Shown piece after piece: positions 1 through 13,329 of a stretch of 64,000 nt of DNA (positions are counted from its first letter, which is position 1; each line of letters opens with the position of its first letter). Below the pieces are notes generated by a model. The model was not told the origin of the DNA, did no database searches, and was given only the letters and a program-made list of their open reading frames with translations. The translations under genes and the position numbers were made by a program. This DNA comes from Glebionis coronaria. Taxonomy: Eukaryota > Streptophyta > Magnoliopsida > Asterales > Asteraceae. Location: contig JANFOE010000054.1 in NCBI GenBank assembly GCA_025667525.1, forward strand, positions 930,001-994,000, given 5' to 3'.

Positions 1-491
1 CTATCTCAATAGCAGATCTAATCAAAAAAGTGTATATCGTATAAAACCCCCAAAAAATTTTCAAACCCTAAAAAAGTTTTCATCGATTATCAACAACCAT
101 TCTCTGATACCATGTTGAAAAACATGAATCAAACACCTCAAACAGTTTTCCTTCAATTAAATAAGATCAAGAACAAAAGACAAGATAAGAGAAAATATTT
201 AAGACTACCAGTGCTACTCACGTGTAGCCCTATGATCTACATGATCATAGTTTTACAATCACAAAACAATACAAAGATAAACTAGGGTTTCTGATTACAA
301 GAGTTTGAGAGAGAGTATAACTGTGCGAGAAACATACAGTCAAACAATGAGGCGATCATGACCAAGTGAGGAGACGCTCCTCACTATAAACAAAACAAAG
401 GCTAATAGAGCCGTTATCAATGGGCTTCAACCAAATGGGCTTCACATGGGCTTGAGCCCAAGTCCAGTAACAAAATGGAAGCTTCACAACA
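1..491 (-). mobile_element. Partial copia-type LTR element, 5' end only
   Basis: Read on the minus strand, an LTR of about 379 bp spans 491 down to 113, with ends tgttgtgaagc and ttcaaca. It is followed directly by a primer-binding site, tggtatcaga at 112-103, complementary to the initiator methionine tRNA as in most plant copia elements. Positions 102-1 are the start of the internal leader; the coding part lies left of the window. The LTR has a TATA-like gtttatagtg on the minus strand near 390. Only one LTR is visible, so a solo fragment cannot be excluded. Confidence 0.75.
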
Positions 492-933
492 ATAGTCCCC
501 ATAGTCCAAGTAGTGCTTCATTCCAGGTCCTTTAGCTAACTGAAAGTTTACAAAAGAACATAATAAGTCCTCATGGTTAAAATGGGTAGGCAGATTAGGT
601 CCATACTTTTAACATTTTGTTTCTTAATGATGTACTGTATTATGCTCATAAGTTTCAAATGGATATATTGACATGTTATAGTTTTGTGTTTGCTTGTTAT
701 TGATTTTCGTTATATTTTATACTAAATAAACTACGAGTACTTAAATTTCGTTGTTCCAATGACAATAAAGAGCAGATAGTTCTTTTTTCAAAAAAAAAAC
801 AAACAACAAAGAACTAAGAGTCATAGCAATACTACCAACAAGAATTTATGTGTATATAATCTGAAGTGAACACAATAATAAGTAAACGGGTTGAAATAGC
901 CACGTGTAATGTTAAGGTTTGTGGTTATTGTAG
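492..933. other. No gene seen; AT-rich sequence upstream of ctpA remnant
   Basis: No open frame, RNA gene or clear repeat is visible. The last 60 bases resemble intron sequence leading to the acceptor of the ctpA exon, and the same lead-in (tggccacgtgtaat) recurs before the second ctpA copy near 6632. Confidence 0.5.
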
Positions 934-1691
934 GTGAACAAAGGAACATCAAGTGCACGCGAGATCTTGGCTGGTGCATTAAAGGATAACAAGCGTGCAA
1001 TGCTTCTTGGAGAACCCACTTATGGCAAAGGGTAAACAACTTTTACAATACCTATAATTTTAATAGCATTTCATTTTCGATAAAATATCCTAAAACGTTA
1101 TTTATTCACAGAAAAATTCAACCGGTATTTGGAATGTCTTATGGATCTGGTTTGCTGTTACTGTTACTGTTACTTGTTATGAAACCCCTGATCACATCGA
1201 CATCAATAAAGTTCTTTGTCTTCCAATTTCTCTCTACACACAGAGGCTTATATTGATCTCTTTAGTCTTTGATAGACCTGGGTTTTTTTCACTCGTTAAA
1301 TACAGTTGGGAATATGTAATATCTTGAACGAACGGTCAAATTTTGGGAACATTAGCTGAAATGGATGGGTCCAACATGTCATATTTCCTCCAAAGCGCAT
1401 AATTATTACATTTAAAAGTTTAGTTTTTAACAATAGAGTTTTCTAATCATGCTTAATTTGCTAATTATCTGTCAAAAGTTTTGATAAATGGACAAAAACG
1501 TGCTTCTGGGTCAACTAGGCCCTGTTCATTCAACTTGCACTAAAAGTTACCCATTCCCATTGCAGTTTGACATATTTCCTGATCATCCGTTGCCAGCATC
1601 ATTTGCTAAGGACGATGATGGTTTTTTTGGCTTCATTGGAGATCCTCCTTGCGGTTGTTTTCTAAACAAAGTTGGATTATTTCCAAAATGA
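934..1691 (+). pseudogene. ctpA: Decayed 3' exons of chloroplast C-terminal processing protease (copy A)
   Basis: Three exon-like blocks match the C-terminal half of plant CtpA, the S41 serine protease that trims the D1 precursor of photosystem II in the thylakoid lumen. Block 1 (934-1031, after a tag acceptor and before a gtaaac donor) encodes the active-site loop with [13 protein letters not shown] and ends GKG. Block 2 (1112 to about 1211) continues with KIQPVFGMSYGSG and then loses frame in an expanded ttactg run; the expected ETPDHIDINK is readable in another frame. Block 3 (1566-1691) encodes PDHPLPASFAKDDDGFFG and stops. The nucleophile serine of the SASE motif reads arginine here (SARE). 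Upstream exons are absent. The family match is recalled from memory, but block order and splice sites support it strongly. Confidence 0.8.
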
Positions 1692-2087
1692 TACAAAACG
1701 ACTTGTATAATAAACTCGAGTTACCATTTATTCAAACTGTCTTTTATTTGTTAAGAAGTCCTTAACTGGCATCTGTATAGTTTGGAAGAACACTGTTGTA
1801 GTTTGATTTCTTAAGCCAACTAGAAGTCTGCTACTCGGCATATTTAATATTGATCCACCTAAAAACGAAAAGCTACAACTCCTAATGTGTCTTATACATG
1901 TTAATATGTGATACGACTTCGTTTTAACGTATAACCATGACAAATATGGCTACATCGATGTAAATATATCTTAATTTAGTCCAAGTATGCTGTCAAACAA
2001 CCTTATAGAAATATAAGCTCGAGCTTTCAACTTATAATATAAGCTCTAACTTTTGCTATATTTCGAACATTTTGAAAAAAAACATAT
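1692..2087. repeat. Degenerate sequence shared with the region after ctpA copy B
   Basis: The stretch 1690-1860 aligns with 6950-7130; shared words include ttaccatttattcaaa and ctgctactcggcatattt. The part after about 2000 aligns with 10380-10440 and 17020-17110 (taagct..aacttttgg then attttggagaaaa). No gene is seen. It marks the sides of an old segmental duplication. Confidence 0.6.
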
Positions 2088-2096
2088 TATTATCTT

Positions 2097-3094
<998 letters not shown>

Positions 3095-3103
3095 TATTAT
3101 CTT

Positions 3104-3480
3104 TAGTCCAAAAGGCTATATTTTAGAGGTAGGCTCAAAGTATCACCTAACTTCTTTAATACTTTCACTTTTGTGTAACCTGCATGTCCTGATTTTTTTC
3201 TTGATGCTTTCAATTTTAACTCTGTTTGTTTGCTTATTCGATCACGTAATTTTTTTCACCTTTCATTGCATGCTAAGCTCCTTAAATTTTCACCTAATGA
3301 GCATTTAAGATTACATGTATTCGTCGTACTTGGCTTCATCTATTTAACCAGCAAGCAACTCCTAATAGTAAACGCATGTCTTAGTTTGAGGTATTTCGCC
3401 AAATAGCATCTCACGTACCCTTTTCTGATTAATATGCTAATTGTTTTCTTATGGATTTTGTAAAGGCTTGACGCTCGAGT
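3104..3480. repeat. Duplicated low-copy block (copy 1 of 3)
   Basis: It aligns with 10480-10700 and 17140-17480; shared words include caaagtatcac, tgcatgtcctgatttttt and aaattttcacctaa. No coding sense is visible. All three copies follow the segment that the 2097 foldback interrupts in copy 1. Confidence 0.7.
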
Positions 3481-3784
3481 CTTAGTTAATCCATTCGTAA
3501 CCATGTTTTACCAGACCATACGTAAAAAACGCATTTTTTTAATGGGATTGATCCTCGAGTGGCCTAATTGTTAAAGTTTAATGTCAGATATCCCTTGCTA
3601 CTTAAAAGAAATGACTTGTTATATTAGTGAAGTGGACCGATTGTTTTCTTGGAACTCGTGGGTACCTCGTAAAGTAAACATATGTGCTTAATTAGCAGGT
3701 TTTCTTAACATAGCTGTTGGATGATCATGATGACGTTGAAGAAAACAAGAAGAGAAAAGTTTGCTGAAGGGGAAAAAGAAGATG

Positions 3785-4340
3785 GAGGATAAACGGCACA
3801 TTGTCATCCGATTAATTTGCGACAAAGGTGATCTATATTTATTCATTCTTTATTTGATTATTACATTTTTGAGTTTATGGTCTATAGTAGGATTTATATA
3901 AGTGATCATTTAATGGGAAAGGGTCTTTCGGGATCAAAATTAGAGCTTGAAACTAGTTATGGTGATTTGGCAGGTTTTGGAAATGCAACTCTTAATTACT
4001 ATATGTTTGTTAAAGAGTTAGGGAATTTGATTTATTTGATGTGAGCTGATAAGGATTACATTACATTTCCTTGTAGTTCATAGTCCAATATATTAATTTC
4101 TCTACCTCTTTCACAAACACATAGTAATTAAGAGTGGCGTTTTCAAGGCCTCCCAAATCACCATAATTAGATCCAAATCCTAACTTTTATCCCGCAAGAC
4201 CCGCATCTAAGAAATCATCACATATATTAATCTACCGCCGACTATAAATGCGAAAATGTAATAATTAGATATAAGCATGAATAAATACAGATTACCTTCT
4301 TCGTAGGTTAATCGGATGACAATGTGCCGTTTTCCCTTCT
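3785..4340. repeat. Imperfect inverted repeat, about 255-bp arms
   Basis: The left arm (about 3785-4040) and right arm (about 4078-4340) are reverse complements with many mismatches. The best block is aaacggcacattgtcatccg at 3791-3810, matched on the minus strand at 4332-4313. A second block, cttaattactat, pairs with atagtaattaag. The right arm overlaps a 102-codon minus-strand open frame (4515-4207) rich in lysine and asparagine that I do not recognise. It may be a decayed element or an inverted gene-fragment duplication. Confidence 0.6.
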
Positions 4341-4345
4341 TGTTG

Positions 4346-5259
4346 TTGTTCTTCTTCTTCTCTTTAACTACATTTTTCATCACCTTGCATGAATGTGTAG
4401 TCAAATTTACAAAGCACCTTATCAAGAGGGATTTCACAGTTTTTACATGTATGGATATGTGGTAGCAAAGCTTCGGTTGGAGAACCCATTTTTGGTGAAC
4501 ATCATATCTGTGCATCCTGAAGATAAAACTGAAAGTGTTGCTTCATGGTAAATAATGACTTGTTTTGGTAATTATACCTTTGAACTACGTGGTGCCTTGT
4601 AATTACGATACTAGTTCCTGAAAGCAATTTGCTCGATGTAGATTGTGTTGTTTTGTTTGTCGTCTGATTCTAAGTTAAGTGCTGGTTGATCATTGATGTC
4701 TAGTGAAATAGCTTGTTATTCATTTACCATTGGGAATCATCGCCCCTTAATCAAACTAGTAGCAATTAATCTGCACCTTTAGAACCTGAATTCATGAGCC
4801 CGATCAAACTGTATAAATTTTTATCTTAATTTAACCAGTATTATTTATTGAGTTAAAGCAAGAAAATAGATAGTCGATAAAAATGAGACGACCAAATATC
4901 ATTACTTTGTTTAGATACAAGTGCCACAACATGTAACTTGAGAAACACATGTATGATGCATCAATTTAAAAATTCATGAGCCCGCACGTTGGAGCATCTT
5001 GGTTTGAGTTCACAAGCCCCTGATCCGTGTGGTAAATGAGGTTCGTCTCCTTAGGTTGTGCAAGTGATCATTAATTTCTTAGACGTTACGCAAATGATCT
5101 TTTATCACTTAGACTCTAGACCTTCCTGAGTCTAGAGTTGCCAAATCTTGAGATATTGGTTCTCTGAAAACGTTTTTTTTTTTTTTTGGTAACCGTGATT
5201 TCCGACTCATTGGCCGACTCATTGGTTCTCTGAAAACGTTAGGACGTGTTTGGTTGGAA
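4346..5259. other. No gene seen
   Basis: The stretch is AT-rich with no supported ORF. A short direct duplication of ggttctctgaaaacgtt occurs at about 5159 and 5223, around a T run. Confidence 0.5.
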
Positions 5260-6130
5260 ACGTCTCAGATAGAGAGAATGGATGTGAAACCAATATATTC
5301 AGAGTCTAGAGTATGCTCATGTGGGATTTCGTTTATGGTTTTTCTATGCCAATGAATAGTGAAGCGTTTTGAAATTGCACATTTATCCTATTGACCTGTT
5401 TTTTATTACAGCCTTATGTGATTGATACTTTGAGCTGACTTTGGTTCATTTGGCCAATTTCCGTTAGCATTCCTAGAAAGGCGAACACATAATAAAACTG
5501 CACTTTTGCGATTGACACACATACGCATGTGTCCATTTCACGAAACTGTATTCATGCGAAATTAAATGGGTTAGTTGTGTATGCCTGTATTCCAAATGCA
5601 GATTGCATCATTGCATAGCAACACGTTGCATAAAACCCATAATTGTAATGTGTTTTAGTTTCAGATTTTGCTAAACGATACAGGTTAAATTGGTGAAAAC
5701 AGATTACACTTTTAGCACATTGCTGTTTTAACATAAATGGAATACGATATCAATTACTACGTATAATTTTGACTACTGTGATTACAGTTGCGTACAGCTT
5801 TGGAGTCTGCGTGAGATTAATGAAAGAGAAACGTGCACGTGACATGGAAGTTCATCCATTGTTCAAAGAAGATGATGGTAAAGTTGCTGTTTGGAGTTAA
5901 CTAGGGTCTTGGAATGGATAGTAAACTAATACTGAATCAAAGGCGTTACACTAAATATTTGCATGGGATTTAGCTCTTTGTATTACATTCCTTGTGGGAT
6001 TTTGTTTCTACGGCGTATAATGCAATGTTAGTTGAATACTTAGTTTAGTTTCTTATTGCTGTCACCTGTCATCAACACTGAAAGGGGAATTTTGTCTCAT
6101 TTTACCCATTTCATTTGGCGGCTAAGATCT
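5260..6130. repeat. Duplicated low-copy block, paralogous to about 14600-15370
   Basis: Shared words include ttatgtgattgatacttt, gtccatttcac, aaatgcagattgca and gatttagctctttgtatta. The two copies differ by substitutions and indels. Copy 1 contains an exon-like open stretch (5787-5900) that copy 2 lacks. Part of the block could be former exons, but the reading frames are broken. Confidence 0.7.
5787..5900 (+). pseudogene. Exon-like open stretch of an unidentified gene
   Basis: After a gtgattacag acceptor, 37 codons are open and end at TAA (5898-5900). They are basic in the middle (LMKEKRARDM) and finish KVAVWS, and read like a normal plant terminal exon. I do not recognise the protein. No matching exon remains in the paralogous block near 15000. 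It could equally be chance. Confidence 0.3.
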
Positions 6131-6669
6131 GGAAAGTCTGCAGCCAGTTCTGCAAAAAAAATTGTCGTCTATTAGAGGGTTGCGTATCTGGATTTTTATG
6201 TTTGAAAACATGGTTTAATGAAACCCATTCGCTTCTGAATGTCCGATACGTGTATAAGTTTTAATCCATAAGGAAGTAAAAAAGTAAAAAATGGGTTGAA
6301 AGCTACCTAAATTGCTAAGTTCAAAGTTCTTACGCTATAACTGATGCATCTCAGGTTAGATAAAGGTGTGATTGTGTACATTTGTGATAGCGGTGATGTT
6401 CAAGATATATATGTCATATATACCAATCTTTTCATTAACGTGTTGTAATGGCTTTCATTGTTAAATCACGATTGTGATTTAGATTGCTGAGTGTGCCCAA
6501 CAATGTTTTGTACTTGTGAACAGATTGGGTTGACCCGCAAGTCCGCAGCACTATTTGTCCTGATTTTAAAATTTTTCTATATATTTTTGGCGTGTAAAAT
6601 ATCATTAAGAAAAATAAGTAAATGGGTTGAAATGGCCACGTGTAATATTAATTTTTATGGTTCTTTTAG
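6131..6669. other. No gene seen; ends in intron-like lead to ctpA copy B
   Basis: No supported ORF. The stretch 6622-6669 parallels 886-933 upstream of ctpA copy A. Confidence 0.5.
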
Positions 6670-6923
6670 GTGACCAAAGGAACTGCAAGCGCAAGCGAGA
6701 TCTTGGCTGGTGCATTAAAGATTAACAAGCGTGCAGGCTTCTTGGAGAACCCAGTTACCGCAAAGGGTAAAGTTACTCATTTGACCCGTTACAAGCCTGT
6801 TAACTAGTGTTCTGATTGCAGTTTGGCATAATTCCTGATCATCCGTTGCCGGCGTCATTTGCTAAGGACGATGATGGTTTTTTTGGCTACATATCCTGCT
6901 TCTGGTTGTTTTCTACTACGTAA
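6670..6923 (+). pseudogene. ctpA: Decayed ctpA exons (copy B)
   Basis: Block 1 (6670-6767, after an ttttag acceptor) reads [14 protein letters not shown], so the catalytic serine of the S41 family is kept here, unlike in copy A. A one-base loss near 6739 then shifts the frame. The middle exon present in copy A (beginning KIQ, which supplies the catalytic lysine) is missing. Block 2 (6822-6923, after a ttgcag acceptor) reads FGIIPDHPLPASFAKDDDGF and then stops. The copy cannot make a protease. Copy A lies about 5.7 kb upstream in the same orientation, which indicates a tandem duplication. Confidence 0.8.
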
Positions 6924-6949
6924 TAAACAAAGTTGGATTATTTTCAAGA

Positions 6950-7379
6950 TGATACAGAACTACTTGTATTGAATTACCATTTATTCAAAGTGTCGTTTAT
7001 TTGTTGAGAAGTCCTTGAATGGCCTGTGTATAGTTTCAAAGAACATTGTTGTAATTGTAAATTACTAACATGTAATGAGTTCTTAAGCCAACTGGAAGTC
7101 TGCTACTCGGCATATTTGATACTAATCTCTAACTTTAGTATAAGCTTCTAATGCTTCATTGGTAAAAATCGGAGTCCTAAAATCCATATGGAACCAAACC
7201 GATGCATTTTAAACCTGAATCTATCTAAACCCGTGTCTAGAAGACCCACCTAGACCCCGGAGCCTTTAAACCGAAACACATCTAAACCCGGCCAACACGT
7301 ACCTCACCCCAAACCGACCCTCCTATTTTGACGGGATCTAAAACCTGGACGTGTAAAACCTAAACACATCTAGACCCGT
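6950..7379. repeat. Degenerate sequence after ctpA copy B
   Basis: The stretch 6950-7130 matches 1690-1860. Then 7180-7400 contains several imperfect copies of a short word, aaacacatctaaaccc, as a C-rich degenerate repeat. No gene. Confidence 0.5.
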
Positions 7380-7870
7380 CATGGCCCACCCGAACACAAA
7401 TCCACCCATATATTTTGTCGCTACTTTTGTTATTTCCCGCTCTTTTCTTATCTCTTTCCCGCCCAAACACCCAAGTCACCAACTCTCTATAAATGACACT
7501 CACTTTAAGGTATATCTACTCACAGCTCAATCTCTTTGTTATTAAAAATCATACCAACACAAGTGTACCAAGTTTTATGGTGGTGGTGATGATGACTTGC
7601 TTGTCAAATTTTCTAGCATTAAGCTCTAATCAAAATTATAAATCGTTTGTGCTTCTGTTTTTTGACGCACAAACAATATATATAATTTCTTGTTGAAATA
7701 AGTGGTCTCGAAATATTAATATAAAAGTATATAAAATTTCAAAACATCACTTATTATATTACTCTTTATATTTCATTATGTAATTTATGTTTTTCTTCAT
7801 ATAGGATTGCTGCTGAATATGGTTTGCCGACATCGGTTACACGAGAATAACTTTATGTGTATTTATTTAT
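7380..7870 (+). repeat. Promoter/first-exon-like duplicated block (copy 1 of 3)
   Basis: It aligns with 13330-13990 and 22060-22750. All three share tttcccgctctt and ctctttcccgc, then a TATA-like ctataaatgac (about 7487), then caccaacacaag and an ATG before ggtggtgatga. The open frame from 7577 (or 7493) is short and ends after a few dozen codons near ggtctcgaaatatt, a possible exon edge. I do not recognise the peptide. It looks like a TATA promoter plus first exon copied with the segment. Confidence 0.5.
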
Positions 7871-8350
7871 TAAAATAACAGAAAAAGGTATCGTTTTAAT
7901 TTGTTATATTTTTATTTATTATGTTTACTAGTTTAGTCTTAAGCCCTATAAAGTTGAAGCATCACATTATGATAGGTATTGCACATGCTAATTTATGGTT
8001 GAAAATGAATTTCTATAGTGCACTAGTTTAACCGTAAATGATTTGTCTTTATTATTTAGGCATGACGAATATGACGTCGGGTATCCTACTAATGGAGCGA
8101 ACGAAAAATCAAACGGAGGAACTAACTGCAAGAAAAAGAGGAAATTATGGAGGAGGAACTAACGACAAGATCGACTAGATGTTAAACAAGCACAGAAAAC
8201 TTTCTAGAAAGTACTTTTAACCCCAATTTATGTTTTGATAAAAAAAATTCACCATTTTTAATTGCGTGTCACTTTCATTTGTCTTTTTATTATGTTGCGT
8301 TCCTTTGTATCTCTAATAATGTTGGTTGAAATCTCACCTTTCTTCGGTTA

Positions 8351-8572
8351 GGGGTGTTTGTTTTGGATTTTATTGTCCTACTTATGGCTTTTTTTTTATC
8401 TTTGGGTTATGTTTTGTTAGCTCACTTTTTGTGGCTTATTTTAAACTTTTGGGCTCATACGACTTCATTGTGCTAAAAAATTTCAAATAAACCATAAAAA
8501 GTGAGCCTATAAACATAAGCCAAATACCAAATAAGCCATAAGCCGACTATATAATCCGAAACAAACATGTCC
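8351..8572. mobile_element. Hairpin MITE, same family as the one hosting the gypsy element
   Basis: It starts ggggtgtttgttttgg and ends aaacaaacatgtcc, with internal inverted words (gtggcttatttt against aaataaaccata; ctcactttttgtgg against ccataaaaagtgag). The layout matches the MITE at 27244/47911. No clear target duplication is visible, so the termini are approximate. Confidence 0.6.
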
Positions 8573-9149
8573 GGACACCAATGAAAGATGTGATTACTAG
8601 TGCATAAAATGTGATACCAACAATAAGACTTGTTTCGTCAATGATGTTACGGCACTAATACTTCTACATTTGCATTGAATATTCTATTGCTCTATTTATT
8701 TATGGGCAAAGATATGAAGAGGCTTAAAATATACTACTTTCTTTTCAAAACTAATGTCCTACTTTTGTTCTAGTTCGTCTCAAAATTATTGTCTATTTCT
8801 AAAAATAATAGTTCTGCTTACTCTTAGTCCAAATTCTTATATACAAAACTAAAAAAAGACAATAATTAATTATAAAAGGGTAAAAATATCTTTTTTGTGC
8901 TTTCGTGGAAACAAAAGCAATCGTTGTATTTCTTGTCTATGGGAAATGATTTTAAGATGGAGAGAGTACATACCTTAGTTTTGGCTTACTTTACATGATT
9001 TGTTTAGGTTATGGGTCAAAATGGAAATGGGCATGCTTAGGTTCGATTGACCTACTATCATCATTTTGTAATAATATGCAACCATTTATGATGGATGAAC
9101 TTATGTTGATGAGGAATTACGGGAAACGAATGTTGTGAACTAAACCAAA
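8573..9149. other. No gene seen
   Basis: AT-rich sequence without a supported ORF or repeat. Confidence 0.5.
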
Positions 9150-10280
9150 GTTAATAACGAGATTTAAAGAAGTCTTCGGATAAAGCAAATGATGTAAAAT
9201 AGTATATTGAAGAAATGAAAAGAGAACCGGCAAGAACGGGGAAGCCAAAAGTTGGACCATGGGTTACACTTACACCACTTGGTTAAACTACAAAAATGCA
9301 TAGGTATATTTAGCTCCATTTTTGTCCCTTTTTGGTCGCTTATAATGTATTTTTTTTTATATCTAAAGGTGGTCTGATTACACATTCGGTGATTTCCCCT
9401 CACTGTAAACATTACACTGATCAAAAATCACTATGTGTATAGTGAGACCACCTTTTGGTACAAAAAAGTATAATTCAAGCGATTAAAAAGGGACAACATA
9501 AGTAACTTGGGTACCTTTGCATTTTTGGGTTTCCAACTCTCCAATTCCCAATCACTCACGTTGTTTTCTATAAAGTTATTGTGATTGTTGTGATGTTTAA
9601 GTATTCACTGTTAGAATATGATTTGTCGTTTCGGTTTAAACTTATGGTTGCATCTGTTTGATTTGGCAAAACCTAAAGATAAAACACAGTCTAATGAATT
9701 GTCGACTTCTATTGCAATGGAAGCTGATGACATAGGTTGATTCAATGTGTTTGTTGAAGGTCCTTTAGATTATTTGAATTATTATTGTTTTGGATGATGC
9801 CGAGTTTTTAGTAGGCTTTTCAAAATTATCGTATCGACACTAGTGAGCATTAAAGCCCTGCACATTATCGCAGGTTTTGTAAAAGTTATATTTTAGTGTT
9901 TGCGGTACAAAAAACTATTAGTACATAATAACAGTCTCGACTTGTAACCGAATTTTTTTTGTCGTTTTAACTCTAGTTTCCGCTTTTTAGAGATTAAGTA
10001 AATGACATCCACAATGGTTTGAACTTTTCAAAGGTCTAAAATTTAATAATTTCATTAATATATAAAAGTTCTAGCTTCATAAACCTTTTTCACTATAAAC
10101 CTCTTAAAGTTTATTAATTTTCAATATTTATACATGAATTAAATTTCGAAGAGGTCTAAGATTTTAGACCTATACATCATAAACCTATTTATAAACCTAT
10201 CACCACTATGGTTTACAAACTCTTAGACCTCTTCATTATTTTATTAACCTCTTTTTAAACTACCTTTGGTTGCCCTAATG
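9150..10280. repeat. Duplicated low-copy block, paralogous to about 15480-16500
   Basis: Shared words include ttggaccatgg/ttagaccatgg, cactgtaaacattacact, aaaagggacaa and tttcggtttaaacttatgg. Near 10000-10260 copy 1 also holds a separate AT-rich insertion-like stretch with repeated ggtctaaaat and attttagacc, possibly a small decayed MITE. No coding frame is preserved. Confidence 0.65.
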
Positions 10281-10379
10281 TTACTAATAAAAAAGGAAAC
10301 TGAATTTTTTTCAGGAATTATTGAGTTTTAAAATATAAAATTTTTTTATGTTGAAAATAAATAAACTATAACTTTTAAC

Positions 10380-10700
10380 TTGTAATATAGGTAACTCCAA
10401 CTCTACTTGTATTTATACATTTTGGAGAAAACATATTATTATTAATCTAAGAAAAATATACGTTCAAGAGATACATAGGCTTTAAATATTTTCACCAAAT
10501 AAGCCTAAAGTATCACGTGACTTCTTTCATAACTGTCACTTTTTTAGAACTTACATGTCCTGATTTTTTTCGTATGCCTTCAATTCTAAACACTTTTAAC
10601 CTTCCATTAAATACTAGTACTATATGCATGCCTCCTTAAATTTTCACCTAAGGCGCATTTATTATAACTTGCATGTTACTCAAAAATTGTAAAAATAACG
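10380..10700. repeat. Duplicated low-copy block (copy 2 of 3)
   Basis: It matches 2000-2096 plus 3104-3320 and 17030-17350. This copy lacks the foldback and so shows the pre-insertion arrangement. Confidence 0.7.
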
Positions 10701-13329
10701 AAGAGTCTATAATTTTAAATATGAAAAAACTAGTTATTACAAGTAATATAATCAATAAAATACTAGTACTCTATAATTTTAAATCTTAAGTGATGATGAA
10801 TGGCTAGGATTGATACCTTGATCTGTAGTAGAAAATAAAGATGAAAAATAACTTTTTTCATGTGTATCATTGTATAATTTTAGAACGCATGTAGTATTAT
10901 TTAACAGTATATTGCTAAGCTTGTTAAAACAAAAATATTAGCTCGTAAATATCTTAAAAACGAAATACTGTCTATGTAGATGACGAAAAATTTTCTATCA
11001 GAAACTTCATTTACTTGATAAATCTAAAGCAAGTTGTTACTATTAGCAAATACATTTTTTATTTAAAATTGAACCTTGCCCACCATTAAAGTATTGGGTA
11101 TGATAACTTGGAAGGATGTGTTATGCTTACGTGGAAGGGTGTTGGTATGCGTTATCGCACCAGGAAAGCAAATTCGCCAACATCGTCGTCCGCTAACCAT
11201 ACAACGCTCTAACAAAGTGAAAAAGGTGATGTGTGTTGAGGTATTTAACACCGTGTGCTCTTATAATTTTTGGATGTGTAAAAATAGTATGGTATAATCC
11301 CCTTCTTAACTTAACTAATAAAAAAGTAGAGGGGTGTTGATATGCGTTATCGCACGAGGAAACCAATACAAGTTTAGTAACGTAGAATCCAAAAAAATAG
11401 TTCTATACATATAAAAGAAACGAGTGATAAGTATGATACAACTAGAGGCTATTAACACTATGAATGACAATGGGGCCGCGAGATCATCCCAATCCCCAAT
11501 GCCAATTAGCAAATCAAACCCCAAACATGTCCCTCTTCTTAATGAGATCTTATCGGGGCGAGATTCTCCCCCAAACCCGCTCTAATCCATGTTGAAATTT
11601 TATTGATGGGTTTTTGTGAAGGCAATGATCCACTTAATACATGTTGTTCTCCGATTATTATTATGTCATATTTTTATAAATGTGATCACATGCAATAATA
11701 TGAAGAATCAAGGATCCACTAATAATATATTAGTTAGTACTCTCGATAGGTTTTTAACAAATTTAATATAAATAATAATAACCAAGTTAGAAAAATTAAA
11801 ACTACTCTTAAGAACATTACACAAAATAAGATTTTTTTTTTCTGATCACGAGATACAAAACTGTATTTTTCTTTGATAATATTTGTTTCATTACGTAAAT
11901 AGTAATATCGCCATATATGAATAAAATAGATTTATATATATGTATTGTTTTGGGCGTGTGTCGGGTTAAGGATGTTCTACCCGTCCCGCCCCAAACCCAA
12001 TAAGATTTACCATTGATGCTCCTCGAACCCGCCTCGTAACCAGTTAAGTATTCCCGCCCCACTCTAAGATTTAAGGTTCCGAAGTTTCGCATTCGGTCTG
12101 TCTTTTTAACCATTCCTAGTTAGTCGTTTAAATAAGAAAGATACATGAGGAGACTCATTCTTAGATATGAGGAGACTCATTCTCACCATCTATCTCATTT
12201 GCATCTATTAAATAAGATTAAATATATTTTACTTTTCACCTATTTCTTATAATTAAATATCTCTTAAATTGTTAAGTTTAAACGAAAAAATATACTATCA
12301 CGACGAGTAGTACATTATCTTTCTACCAATATGCAATATGATAAACTTTTATAAAAAAAAATCATTTTTTTCTTGTTAAATATCATAGATGATAACGTTT
12401 CATCATATATGATACCAGTGTTAAATAATAAATTATTATTAAATTATATATGCTATTGGTTTATATCATATACGATAAGTTATATCATATATGATGCTGG
12501 TGTTACATCATATAAGATACTAGTATCATATATAATAATTTTTGACAACAAAAAAAACTTGAAAAAAACTTAAAAAGAACTTGAAAAAAACAAAAAAAAT
12601 TTTTTTTTTTGTAGAAAGTGTATCATATGGCATATTTATAGGAAAATAACTAAATGTTCTTCGTAACGGTATATTTTTTTTACCATAACGATTAATGGTT
12701 TAAGATATATTGATGTTTGAAAAAAGAGAGTGAAAATATATTTATGTTTTAATCTTATCCATTAATTAAAATATATATGAAAATAGGAGATTAGTCCGTT
12801 GATATTCAAATAAATTTTAATATTCAAATATACTTAAAAATAAATAACATGATAATGTGTCTATATATTAAACTAAAAAAACATTGTTTTAAAATCTGGG
12901 TTGACCCGACTTGTTGAATCGTGAACGGTCAACTGATCGAAAACCAGATTTGATCACAAGCTCGGTTAAACTGATTGAACAGTGATCCGATGACTTGACT
13001 AAATCAATTAAATAAAAAAACCCTAATTATAATTCGATTTTTACACCATAGAAAAAAATATCGATGTTAAATGAACTCACATTTTGTGTTTTTCAAAATA
13101 CCCGAGGCGATTAGGGCGACTTGACACCACAGATCGACACATGTAATTTTAAACTACAATTGTGAAAATATAATTGTATGTGTCAACTTATGGTGCAAAT
13201 TCGTTCCGATCACTTTGATCGACTCAAGTTATTTTGAGAAAACAAAAAGTATCGATCTATTTAGTCACCAATATTTTTTGTACACAAATATAGTTTTTGT
13301 TTTATAAAATATAAAAAGAGTCGAATGCA
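10701..13329. other. No gene; degenerate repeats
   Basis: A word of about 30 bp around ggtatgcgttatcgcac occurs twice (11130-11162, 11335-11370). Stretches 11440-11590 and 11950-12070 are locally GC-rich with cccgccccaaaccc-type words common in decayed plant DNA elements. At 12395-12540 the palindromic word atcatatatgat recurs several times. No coherent ORF is present. Confidence 0.5.
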